In this document: piece after piece, positions 19,892 to 28,291 of the stretch | Layout: every line of letters starts with the position of its first letter | Numbering within the stretch: the first letter of the stretch is position 1 | DNA from: Solobacterium sp. | GTDB lineage: Bacteria; Bacillota_I; Bacilli_A; Erysipelotrichales; Erysipelotrichaceae | Reading direction: 5' to 3' | Assembly (NCBI GenBank): GCA_017459725.1 | Contig: JAFUCL010000097.1 | Span: forward strand, 1-62,592 | DNA: 62,592 nt | Position numbers and translations under genes: made by a program | The notes under the pieces: model-generated | Database searches by the model: none | Seen by the model: the letters and a program-made list of their open reading frames with translations, nothing else | What the model was told of the DNA's origin: nothing

Positions 19892-20821
19892 ATGAGTCTG
19901 GATGTAAACGCACTGCCCATTAACAAGAAATTCAACCGCAGACTGATTGCGCCGGATACATGGATCATCAATCCGTTCAATCCGAAGATCAACACCGGCA
20001 GACCGTATGTCCTGATCGGTGATGACTGCGCGCTGATCATTGATGCAACACACACAACCCTGCCGATCCGTGAATACGTGGAAAAATGCGTCACGGATAA
20101 GCCGCTCAAGGTAGCGAGCACCCACAGTCACCTCGACCATACCAACGATAATTATATGTTTGAGGACTGTGAGATCTTCATGTCGGAGAGCGCGTGGAAC
20201 GATATCCGGGCGCGCCGGGAAATGGATGATGTGAAGGGAAGCTGGCGGCAGGTGGATGCGGACGGCAATGATGTGACGATGAAGCCCGAGCAGAGAGGCA
20301 CCTATACACCGACACTGATCGGTCCGGGTGACAAAATCGATCTCGGTAACCGTGTGATTGAGGTGCTGCCGTATGTCGGCTGCCACAGCCCCGGAAGCTT
20401 GATTTTCTTTGATCACAATACGGGTATCCTGTTCACCGGTGATGAGATTGAATGCGGTCAGATGCTTGTCATGGGACAGCCCGGCACAAAGAGCTGCGTA
20501 GAACAGCTGCGTGAGAATATACAGAATCTGATTGACGGCTGGGGAGATAAGATCACCGCAATCTGTCCGCCGCATAACGGATCTCCGATTCATCCTCTGT
20601 TCCTGACCTATCTGGTTGAGAACTGCGACCGTGTGCTCAGCGGTATAGACGGGGAAATGAATATCGGTTCCATGAGCTTCATGCTTGGTGATTTCTGGGC
20701 GGAAATGCCGATGGCACAGAAGTGGATGGCGGATCCGGACATACTCAGGAGCGAATGGAAGGGAACTTCCATCGTATACAACAGAACACGTCTGCACAAA
20801 TCAGACATCGAACAAAAGTAA
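19892..20821 (+). CDS. MBL-fold metallo-hydrolase (tandem copy 1)
   Basis: 309 residues. Metal ligands are visible in order: THSHLDH (His78, His80, Asp82, His83), His165 in VGCHSPGS, Asp184 in FTGDEIE and His228 in PPHNGSPIHP. This is a complete binuclear site of the metallo-beta-lactamase superfamily (glyoxalase II-like hydrolases). No signal peptide, so it is cytosolic. AGGAGG precedes the ATG. The substrate is unknown; the gene context of esterases and sugar enzymes suggests an ester, thioester or lactone. Confidence 0.92.
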   Translation: MSLDVNALPINKKFNRRLIAPDTWIINPFNPKINTGRPYVLIGDDCALIIDATHTTLPIREYVEKCVTDKPLKVASTHSHLDHTNDNYMFEDCEIFMSESAWNDIRARREMDDVKGSWRQVDADGNDVTMKPEQRGTYTPTLIGPGDKIDLGNRVIEVLPYVGCHSPGSLIFFDHNTGILFTGDEIECGQMLVMGQPGTKSCVEQLRENIQNLIDGWGDKITAICPPHNGSPIHPLFLTYLVENCDRVLSGIDGEMNIGSMSFMLGDFWAEMPMAQKWMADPDILRSEWKGTSIVYNRTRLHKSDIEQK

Positions 20822-20836
20822 AGGAGAACATCTATT

Positions 20837-21766
20837 ATGGCACTCGACATCAATGCACTTCCCATTAACAAGAAATTCAACCGCCGTCTGGTCGCTCCGG
20901 ACACATGGATCATCAACCCGTTTGCGCCGAACATTGCCACACCGCGTCCGTACGTGGTGATCGGTGATGAATATGCACTGCTGATCGATCCGACCTATAC
21001 GACCCTGCCGATCCGTGAATACGTGGAAAAATGCGTTACGGATAAACCTCTGAAGGTGCTCTGCTCACACAGCCACCTCGATCACACCAACGATAATTAT
21101 ATGTTCGAGGACTGCGAGATCTTCATGAGCGCCTATGCATGGGAGGAAATCCAGGCAAGACGTAAAAAGGAACCGAAGGACGGTATGTGGAGTCAGACAG
21201 ACGCTGAGGGAAAGCGTGTGCTGATGACCAAAGAACAGTACGGCACCTATACGCCGACCATTGTGGGTCCGGGCGATAAGATCGACCTTGGCAACCGTGT
21301 TCTGGAATTCCTTCCGTATGAAGGCATTCACAGTGCCGGCAGTCTGATTGCGCTGGATCATAAGACAGGTACGCTGTTTACCGGTGATGAGATTGAATGC
21401 GGTCAGATGCTGGTTATGGGCAGAGGCAATTCCACAGCGACAATTGAACTTCTGAAGGAAAACCTTGTCCGTCTGAAGGAAGGCTGGGGAGATCAGATCA
21501 AACAGATCTGTCCGCCGCACAACGGATCCCCGATTCATCCGCTGTTCCTGGATTACCTGATTGAAAACTGCGACCGCATTATGAGCGGCATTGACGGTGA
21601 GATGGATGTAGGCTCCATGTCCTATATTCACAATCCTTCCGAGGGAAGAGATCCCGAACAGACCAGAAAGATTCTGGAAGATCCGGATATCCTGAGAAGT
21701 GAGTGGAAGGGAACATCCATCGTTTACAACAAGCAGAAAATCTTTAAGAAACAGGTCGGACTCTGA
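20837..21766 (+). CDS. MBL-fold metallo-hydrolase (tandem copy 2)
   Basis: 309 residues, co-linear with copy 1 and starting MALDINALPINKKFNRRL. All metal ligands are kept (SHSHLDH, GIHSAGS, FTGDEIE, PPHNGSPIHP). Differences concentrate around residues 110-135 and in the C-terminal third, where a MGRGNST segment replaces the MGQPGTK found in copies 1 and 3. It is 15 bases from copy 1 with its own GGAG RBS. Confidence 0.92.
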   Translation: MALDINALPINKKFNRRLVAPDTWIINPFAPNIATPRPYVVIGDEYALLIDPTYTTLPIREYVEKCVTDKPLKVLCSHSHLDHTNDNYMFEDCEIFMSAYAWEEIQARRKKEPKDGMWSQTDAEGKRVLMTKEQYGTYTPTIVGPGDKIDLGNRVLEFLPYEGIHSAGSLIALDHKTGTLFTGDEIECGQMLVMGRGNSTATIELLKENLVRLKEGWGDQIKQICPPHNGSPIHPLFLDYLIENCDRIMSGIDGEMDVGSMSYIHNPSEGRDPEQTRKILEDPDILRSEWKGTSIVYNKQKIFKKQVGL

Positions 21767-21783
21767 TAAAGGAGGATACATAC

Positions 21784-22710
21784 ATGGCACTGGATATTCA
21801 TGCACTTCCGATCAATAAGAAGTTCAACCGCAGACTGATTGCGCCGGATACATGGATCATCAATCCGTTCAATCCGAACTTCGGTACACCGCGTCCGTAT
21901 GTGCTGATCGGTGATGACTGCGCAGCCCTGATTGACGCAACCCATACAACCCTGCCGATCCGTGAATACATTGAAAAGTGCGTTACGGACAAGCCGCTGG
22001 TTGTACTCTGCACACACAGCCATCTGGACCACACCAATGACAACTATCTGTTTGAAGACTGTGATATCTACATGAGCGAGTATGCCTGGAACGAGATTAA
22101 AGCCCGCCGTGATATGGACAATAAAGCGGGTATGTGGAGATTCTCGGATCCGGCCTGCGGTGATGTTGAAATGACACCCGAACAGAGAGGAACCTATACA
22201 CCGAAGATTCTGAAACCGGGCGATACGATTGACCTGGGCAACAGGGTGATTGAGGTGCTGCCGTATGTAGGCTGCCACAGCCCCGGTTCACTGATCTTCT
22301 TTGATCACAAGACCGGCGGTCTGTTTACCGGTGATGAGCTGGAAACGGGACAGATGCTCGTTATGGGACAGCCGGGCACGAAGAGCTGTGTTGAACAGCT
22401 GCGGGAAAACCTGCAGGTGCTGATTGACGGCTGGTATGACCGCATTACCATGGTATGTCCTGCGCATAACGGTTCACCGATTCATCCGCAGTTCCTGAAG
22501 GATCTCGCGGAAAACTGCGACCGTGTGCTCAGCGGCATCGAAGGTGATATGGATGTGCGTTCGATGAGCTTTGCGGCGGATCCCGATTCCATGGGCGGCA
22601 GGGCAAGAATCTGGATGGAAGACCCGGATATTCTGAGAAGTGAGTGGAAGGGAACATCCATTGTTTACAACAGGACACGTCTGCACAAGGCAGATATTGT
22701 CGGCAAATAG
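21784..22710 (+). CDS. MBL-fold metallo-hydrolase (tandem copy 3)
   Basis: 308 residues, closest to copy 1 by eye (VGCHSPGSLIFFDH, MGQPGTKSCVEQLREN). Metal ligands THSHLDH, GCHSPGS, FTGDELE, PAHNGSPIHP are intact. It is 17 bases after copy 2, with AGGAGG. Retention of every ligand in three copies argues that all are functional and selected for different substrates or higher dose. Confidence 0.92.
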   Translation: MALDIHALPINKKFNRRLIAPDTWIINPFNPNFGTPRPYVLIGDDCAALIDATHTTLPIREYIEKCVTDKPLVVLCTHSHLDHTNDNYLFEDCDIYMSEYAWNEIKARRDMDNKAGMWRFSDPACGDVEMTPEQRGTYTPKILKPGDTIDLGNRVIEVLPYVGCHSPGSLIFFDHKTGGLFTGDELETGQMLVMGQPGTKSCVEQLRENLQVLIDGWYDRITMVCPAHNGSPIHPQFLKDLAENCDRVLSGIEGDMDVRSMSFAADPDSMGGRARIWMEDPDILRSEWKGTSIVYNRTRLHKADIVGK

Positions 22711-22723
22711 AACAGGAGAACAC

Positions 22724-23686
22724 ATGATGGAAGACCGGTATCTGGTACTTGACTACGGCGGCAGTGCAGTGAAATACGCGCTGATGAACCGCAATGCTGA
22801 ATTTCTTGAGGAAGGCGAAAGACCCGCTCCGAGGGAAAGTGTGGAAGCGGCTGTACAGACAGTCCGTGAACTGAAGGAACAGTTTGCGGGACAATTCAAA
22901 GGAGTGGCGGTTTCCCTGCCCGGCAGAATCAATACGGATACCGGTATTGCCCATACCGGCGGTGCATATAGCTTTGTGAAGGATACACCGTTCAGAGACA
23001 TCTACGAAAAAGTTTACGGTGTTCCCGTGGTGCTGGCGAATGACGGCAAGTGCGCTGCCAATGCGGAGCTGCATAAAGGTGCGCTTAAAGGCATCAACAG
23101 CGGTGCCGCAGTGCTGCTTGGTACAGGCATTGCCGGCGGTGTGATTGTCAACGGCAGAGTCTGGATGGGCAGCAGCGGCGGTGCCGGTGAGTTTTCCTTT
23201 GTAATGGATAATGTGCCGGAGCTGATGCGGTATGCATTTGATTATACGGGTGCGGACCGCGGACCGAAGTCGCATGAAGCATCATGGAGCGGCATGGGCA
23301 GTGTACCCGGTCTGCTTGGTATGTACTGCGCTAAGAAAGGCACCGAGTATGTACGCGGCAAACCCGGACAGATCAACGGCAGGGATTTCTTTGCGGCATA
23401 TGATGCCGGTGATCCGGATGCTGTGCTGACGCTGAAAGAGTACGGACAAGTGACAGCCTGCAGTATTTTTTCCGTTCAGGCGGTCATTGACGGTGAGAAA
23501 TATGCGATCGGCGGCGGCATCAGTGCCAGACCGGAAGTTACACAGTCCGTCAGAACCGCAATGGAAGATCTGTTCACAATGTACCGGATTGCCTTCAGCA
23601 AACCCGAGATCGTGACATGTCAGTTCCGGAACGAAGCAAACCTGATCGGCGCTCTGATGTTTTATCTGGAGCGGCATCCGGAATGA
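22724..23686 (+). CDS. ROK-family sugar kinase/ATPase-domain protein
   Basis: 320 residues of the ROK family. The ATP phosphate-binding loop is LDYGGSAVKYA, the catalytic Asp is in LANDGKCAANAE and the family glycine segment is LLGTGIAGGVIVNG. It lacks an N-terminal helix-turn-helix, so it is a kinase type, not a XylR/NagC repressor. The usual Cys-rich zinc motif is not seen. AGGAG lies 14 bases after the MBL stop; I start at 22724 (a second ATG follows directly). It is the last gene of the MBL operon, suggesting that the MBL products feed into a sugar to be phosphorylated. Confidence 0.87.
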   Translation: MMEDRYLVLDYGGSAVKYALMNRNAEFLEEGERPAPRESVEAAVQTVRELKEQFAGQFKGVAVSLPGRINTDTGIAHTGGAYSFVKDTPFRDIYEKVYGVPVVLANDGKCAANAELHKGALKGINSGAAVLLGTGIAGGVIVNGRVWMGSSGGAGEFSFVMDNVPELMRYAFDYTGADRGPKSHEASWSGMGSVPGLLGMYCAKKGTEYVRGKPGQINGRDFFAAYDAGDPDAVLTLKEYGQVTACSIFSVQAVIDGEKYAIGGGISARPEVTQSVRTAMEDLFTMYRIAFSKPEIVTCQFRNEANLIGALMFYLERHPE

Positions 23687-24179
23687 CAGAACCGTTATAA
23701 AAAGTGTACGGAAAAAGATAAAAGTTGACGCTTCCCTGCGGTCTGTACATCTGCGAGTTGTGATATAGTAACTTTAGCAATTTGGAAATCACATTACAGG
23801 CGAATATAAAACCGCTGAAATGTAAATGTTGCATAAACATGCGTACAGGCTTTTAAAATAAGTGGACGCCCGTGAAAACGGCTGATATTTCTTTGAGGGG
23901 TATGCTATACTTACGTCAAGACTTGTAAGCGATTTCATTACCGAAACAGAGCATGATCCATGCTCTTTCGGAATAAGAATCAGAAAGGGGGAAGGCAGGG
24001 GAAACTGGTAAAACAGCTGACTGCGTCTCATCATAATTGCAGGAAAAAGATGGGCGCCGGCACCAATGCATCACACCAAAAAGTAGTCTGCAGGAGACGA
24101 AAAAACACAACAAGGTTCATACCAACTTAGATCGTCGAAGGCGGAAAGGGATTCTCTGACCGCCAATACAGGAGGGAAT
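23687..24179 (+). promoter_or_regulatory. Long intergenic region: extended -10 promoter and structured leader of the ABC transporter operon
   Basis: No full gene lies here. TGCTATACT (23903-23911) is an extended -10 promoter, which would give a leader of about 260 bases. Within it, CCGAA-AGAGCATG / CATGCTCT-TTCGG (23941-23971) makes a strong hairpin without a T-run, and GGCGG/CCGCC flank the stretch before the RBS. A 26-codon ORF (24050-24130, preceded by AGGAAAAAG) is possible but unsupported. No known riboswitch motif was recognised. Confidence 0.5.
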
Positions 24180-25145
24180 ATGGGACGATACATTTTAAAA
24201 AGATTAATCCAAATGATTCCGATCTTGCTTATCGTTGCCATTCTGATTTTCCTGCTCATGAGCTTTGTCCCGGGCGACCCGGTACAGATCATTCTGGGAG
24301 ATCAGGCAACAGAAATGCAGATTGAAGAAGCAAGACACAATCTCGGTCTCGACAAACCGTTCGTACAGCGTCTGGTAGACTATCTCGTCGGTATCCTGCA
24401 CCTTGATTTCGGAAAATCGTATCTGCTCGGTACGCCGGTTAGTCAGGAACTTCTGACTCGTTTCCCGCGTACACTGCTTATTGCTCTGCTCTGCATCGTC
24501 TTCACAGTTATCTTCGGAATTCCGATTGGTATCCGCTGCGCGCTGAGAGCTGATAAGCTGGAAGACAGAGTCTGGATGTTTGTTACACTTCTGCTGAGTT
24601 CAATGCCGGGCTTCTGGCTTGCCCTGATGCTCGTCTTACTGTTCTCCGTCAGACTCGGATGGCTGCCGTCCAACGGTATCGGCGGATGGAAGTACTTCGT
24701 ACTGCCTGTCTTTGCGAACTCACTGGGTTCCCTGGCAGGTATTGCCCGTCAGACACGTGCATCAATGCTTGAAGTCATTCGTTCCGACTTCGTCACAACT
24801 GCACGTTCCAAGGGTCTGTCTGAACGTGATATTACATGGAAGCACGCTCTTCCTAACGCAATGATCCCGATCATCACAATCCTCGGTGCAAGATTCGGTA
24901 TGCTGCTGGGTGGTACAACCATCACAGAGTCCGTCTTCTCTATTCCGGGTATCGGTCTGTACATGATCAACGGTATCAACAACCGTGACTATCCGATCGT
25001 ACAGGGCTGCGTCATTTACATTGCGTTCACATTCTCTATCATGATGCTGATCACTGACCTGATTTATGCATTCGTTGATCCTCGTATCAAGGCGCAGTAT
25101 GCAGGTCCGGCCAAGGCAAAGAAAAAGGCTGAGGCTACAGCGTAA
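24180..25145 (+). CDS. dppB: ABC transporter permease, DppB/OppB type
   Basis: 321 residues, BPD_transp_1 permease with an N-terminal segment typical of DppB (GRYILKRLIQMIPILLIVA) and six membrane spans. The EAA loop lies near residues 205-225. It is the first gene of a four-gene import operon (B-C-D-F). Such importers take up oligopeptides, and related ones take up oligosaccharides. GGAGGG precedes the ATG. Confidence 0.92.
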   Translation: MGRYILKRLIQMIPILLIVAILIFLLMSFVPGDPVQIILGDQATEMQIEEARHNLGLDKPFVQRLVDYLVGILHLDFGKSYLLGTPVSQELLTRFPRTLLIALLCIVFTVIFGIPIGIRCALRADKLEDRVWMFVTLLLSSMPGFWLALMLVLLFSVRLGWLPSNGIGGWKYFVLPVFANSLGSLAGIARQTRASMLEVIRSDFVTTARSKGLSERDITWKHALPNAMIPIITILGARFGMLLGGTTITESVFSIPGIGLYMINGINNRDYPIVQGCVIYIAFTFSIMMLITDLIYAFVDPRIKAQYAGPAKAKKKAEATA

Positions 25146-25159
25146 GGGAGGAAAGTAAA

Positions 25160-26080
25160 ATGGCTAAAGATAAAGTTAAGAATGAAGCAGTTACTGAATC
25201 CACTGAAATTGACTACGCTGCCAAAGCCAAGCGCAATAAACCGGGTTCACTGCCTTATATCTGGAGACACATCCGTCAGAATCCTCTGGCTATGGGAAGT
25301 CTTGTAATCATTATTGCTCTGTTTATCCTGTCATTCCTGTCACCGTACATCATGAAGTATTCGTTCTCGAAGATCTCCATGAGAGACCAGTATGCTCTGC
25401 CGAATTCTGAACATCTGCTGGGCTGTGACGAAGTCGGAAGAGACATCCTTTCCAGAATTCTCTATGGTGCGAAGTATACGATGTCCATCGGTTTCGCTTC
25501 CACAGCAATCTCTGCTGCTATCGGTATCGTCCTCGGTGCTGTCGCAGGTTACTTCGGCGGCTGGGTTGACGGTCTGATCATGAGATTCCTGGATATCTTC
25601 CAGTCCTTCCCGGGCATCCTGCTCGCTATCCTGATTTCGACTGTTCTGGGTCCGGGCTTCGAGAAAGTTATTCTCGCGCTTGGTGTATCCGGTGCTCCTG
25701 GTTATGCACGTATGATGCGTGCGTCCATCCTGACAGTCCGCGGTTCCGAATACATTGAAGCAGCGCAGTCCATCAACTGCTCTACTGCGAGAATCATCCG
25801 CAAGCACATCATCCCGAATGCTATTTCCCCGCTGATCATCCAGATCGCTCAGGGTATCGCAGCTGCAGGTCTGATGGCTTCCGCACTGAGCTTCCTCGGC
25901 TTCGGTGTTCAGGCACCGACACCTGAATGGGGTTCCATGCTGTCAAGTGCACGTAACTTCATCCGTGACTATCCGCATATGTGTATCTTCCCGGGTATCT
26001 TCATCATGATTACCGTTCTTGCCTACAACCTTGTCGGTGACGCAATCCGTGATGCACTTGACCCGAGACTGAGAGACTAG
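25160..26080 (+). CDS. dppC: ABC transporter permease, DppC/OppC type
   Basis: 306 residues. A charged N-terminal cytosolic tail (about 1-45) precedes the OppC_N helix and the permease domain with the conserved GxxxG-rich EAA region (APGYARMMRASILTVRGSEY). It is 14 bases after dppB with GGGAGG. The partner of DppB in the membrane channel. Confidence 0.92.
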   Translation: MAKDKVKNEAVTESTEIDYAAKAKRNKPGSLPYIWRHIRQNPLAMGSLVIIIALFILSFLSPYIMKYSFSKISMRDQYALPNSEHLLGCDEVGRDILSRILYGAKYTMSIGFASTAISAAIGIVLGAVAGYFGGWVDGLIMRFLDIFQSFPGILLAILISTVLGPGFEKVILALGVSGAPGYARMMRASILTVRGSEYIEAAQSINCSTARIIRKHIIPNAISPLIIQIAQGIAAAGLMASALSFLGFGVQAPTPEWGSMLSSARNFIRDYPHMCIFPGIFIMITVLAYNLVGDAIRDALDPRLRD

Positions 26081-26111
26081 TCTGAGAACAGATAAGGAAG
26101 GAGAACAAAAT

Positions 26112-27098
26112 ATGACTACATATGATGAAAGCAAGTTCCTGTCTGTCAAAGACTTGAACGTTACTTACAAGTCCGGTGAAGATATCGTTTATGCTGTAAA
26201 CGGTGTCTCCTTCGATCTTGCCAAGGGTTCCACACTGGGCCTCGTCGGTGAGACCGGTGCCGGCAAAACAACTATCGCTAAAGCAATTCTGCGTATTCTG
26301 CCTGACCATTCCACAAGAAGCTGCACAGGTTCCGTTATCTTCAAGGGACAGGAAATCTCCAGCATCAAGAATGAAGAAATGCAGAAGATCCGCGGTGCTG
26401 AAATCTCCATGGTCTTCCAGGACCCGATGACAGCGCTGAACCCGACCATGACTGTTGTTGACCAGATTGCTGAAGGTCTGATCATCCATCAGGGTATGAC
26501 AAAGGAACAGGGCCGCGAAGCAGCTATCAAGATGCTTGAAACAGTTGGTATCTCCGGTGACCGTGCGGATGAATATCCTCATCAGTTCTCCGGTGGTATG
26601 AAGCAGCGTGTCGTTATCGCTATGGCGCTCGCCTGCAACCCTGAACTGCTGATCGCTGACGAACCGACAACTGCTCTGGACGTTACTATCCAGGCACAGG
26701 TTCTTGAGCTGATCAATGAACTCAAGGTCAAGCAGAACACTGCTATGATCCTGATCACACATGACCTTGGTATCGTTGCCGAAACATGTGACAATGTCGC
26801 CGTTGTTTATGCCGGTGAAGTTGTTGAAATGGGCAACCTCGAAGAAATCTACGATAACCCGAAGCACCCGTATACACACGGTCTGTTCGGTGCAATCCCG
26901 GATATTTCCAAGGATGTTGAGAGACTTTCTCCGGTTGACGGTCTGCCTCCGGATCCCTCCGCACTGCCGAAGGGATGCTACTTCTCACCGCGCTGCCCGA
27001 GAGCAACCGAAGAGTGCCACAGCAGACATCCTGAACTGATTCACCTGGAAGGTTCACATTTTGTCCGCTGCATCGAAGTTGAGAAGGAGGGTAAGTAA
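26112..27098 (+). CDS. dppD: ABC transporter ATP-binding protein, DppD/OppD type
   Basis: 328 residues. Walker A GETGAGKT (near 50), signature FSGGMKQRV, Walker B LLIADEPTTALD and a switch histidine in ITHD. The C-terminal oligopeptide-transporter extension carries the Cys pattern GCYFSPRCP...C...C typical of OppD/DppD. It ends 2 bases before dppF. Confidence 0.93.
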   Translation: MTTYDESKFLSVKDLNVTYKSGEDIVYAVNGVSFDLAKGSTLGLVGETGAGKTTIAKAILRILPDHSTRSCTGSVIFKGQEISSIKNEEMQKIRGAEISMVFQDPMTALNPTMTVVDQIAEGLIIHQGMTKEQGREAAIKMLETVGISGDRADEYPHQFSGGMKQRVVIAMALACNPELLIADEPTTALDVTIQAQVLELINELKVKQNTAMILITHDLGIVAETCDNVAVVYAGEVVEMGNLEEIYDNPKHPYTHGLFGAIPDISKDVERLSPVDGLPPDPSALPKGCYFSPRCPRATEECHSRHPELIHLEGSHFVRCIEVEKEGK

Positions 27099-27100
27099 TC

Positions 27101-28057
27101 ATGTCTGAACTGTTAAGAGTAGAACACCTTAAAAAGTACTTCCCAACTCCGAGAGGAACCGTCCATGCGGTCGATGACATTACCTTTACAATCGAAAAAG
27201 GTAAGACTATGGGCCTTGTCGGTGAGTCCGGATGCGGAAAATCCACTCTGGGCCGTACTGTTATTCATCTGCAGGACAGCACAGACGGTAAGATCTTCCT
27301 CGATGGCAAGGATATTACCAAGGTTGATAAGAACGAACTGAAAGCAGTCCGTGAGAAGATGCAGATCATCTTCCAGGACCCGTATTCCTCACTGAACCCT
27401 CGTATGACTCTGCGTGATACGATCAAGGAACCGCTGGAACTTTCCGGACGTTTCAACAAGGAACAGCTCGAAGACGAAACAACCCGTCTGATGGACCTTG
27501 TCGGTATCGAAAAGCGTTTCCACTATTCCTATCCGCATGAGCTCGACGGTGGCAGAAGACAGCGTGTCGGTATCGCACGTGCGATCGCTCTGCATCCTGA
27601 ATTCGTTGTATGCGACGAGCCGGTTTCCGCGCTTGACGTATCCATCCAGGCTCAGATCCTCAACCTTCTGATGGACCTGCAGGATCAGGAACAGCTGACA
27701 TACATCTTCGTTACTCATGACCTTTCTGTCGTCCGTCACATTTCCGACACGATCTGCGTTATGTATCTGGGCCAGATGGTTGAAACATGCCCGACTGATG
27801 AGCTGTTCAAGAACCCGCTGCATCCGTATACAAAGGCGCTTCTGTCCGCGATTCCGTCTGTTGACATCCATAACAGATCCAAGCGTATTCAGCTGAAGGG
27901 TGAAATCACATCCGCTATCGATCCGAAGCCGGGATGCCGTTTCGCTCAGCGCTGCCCGTATGCTAAGGAAGACTGCTACAGAGATCTCACTCTGACGGAA
28001 GTTCGTCCTGGACATTTCGTTTCCTGTGCATATGTTAAGGAGATCAACAATCTCTGA
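27101..28057 (+). CDS. dppF: ABC transporter ATP-binding protein, DppF/OppF type
   Basis: 318 residues. Walker A GESGCGKST, Walker B VVCDEPVSALD and a C-terminal Cys-containing extension (GCRFAQRCP). The signature motif is LDGGRRQRV instead of LSGGQRQRV, a variant I believe is seen in other Bacillota OppF-like proteins. A terminator follows, and no solute-binding protein gene is found before or after the operon. Confidence 0.93.
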   Translation: MSELLRVEHLKKYFPTPRGTVHAVDDITFTIEKGKTMGLVGESGCGKSTLGRTVIHLQDSTDGKIFLDGKDITKVDKNELKAVREKMQIIFQDPYSSLNPRMTLRDTIKEPLELSGRFNKEQLEDETTRLMDLVGIEKRFHYSYPHELDGGRRQRVGIARAIALHPEFVVCDEPVSALDVSIQAQILNLLMDLQDQEQLTYIFVTHDLSVVRHISDTICVMYLGQMVETCPTDELFKNPLHPYTKALLSAIPSVDIHNRSKRIQLKGEITSAIDPKPGCRFAQRCPYAKEDCYRDLTLTEVRPGHFVSCAYVKEINNL

Positions 28058-28084
28058 GATTGTAATCTGATTAACAATAATATT

Positions 28085-28114
28085 AAGGACTCTCTGATTA
28101 CAGGGAGTCCTTTT
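28085..28114 (+). terminator. Rho-independent terminator of the dppBCDF operon
   Basis: AAGGACTC-t-CTG pairs with CAG-g-GAGTCCTT around ATTA, followed by TTTT. Confidence 0.85.
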
Positions 28115-28215
28115 CATATGTCCGGGGGAATGCGTCAGGTTTTGCATATTTCCGCGGAAATAAAACTGTACGGTTTTCTGATATAACGCGAGCGGAAGTG
28201 TATGCGCTGTTGTCG

Positions 28216-28221
28216 TATAAT
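28216..28221 (+). promoter_or_regulatory. Putative -10 element for the first plus-strand esterase array
   Basis: A perfect TATAAT stands 70 bases before the first carboxylesterase start, after the dpp terminator. No clear -35 is seen, so an activator may be needed. Confidence 0.45.
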
Positions 28222-28291
28222 ATAGGTAACAAAATTCAGATTATGAACTCAGTTTTATTCGGTTCAGAAATGATGACAGAAGGAGAATACA

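Noticed and set aside
24050..24130. 26-codon ORF in the dppB leader as a real gene
   Set aside because: It has an RBS-like AGGAAA, but no recognisable sequence and no tandem codons that would make a leader peptide; it is kept only as a possibility inside the leader feature.
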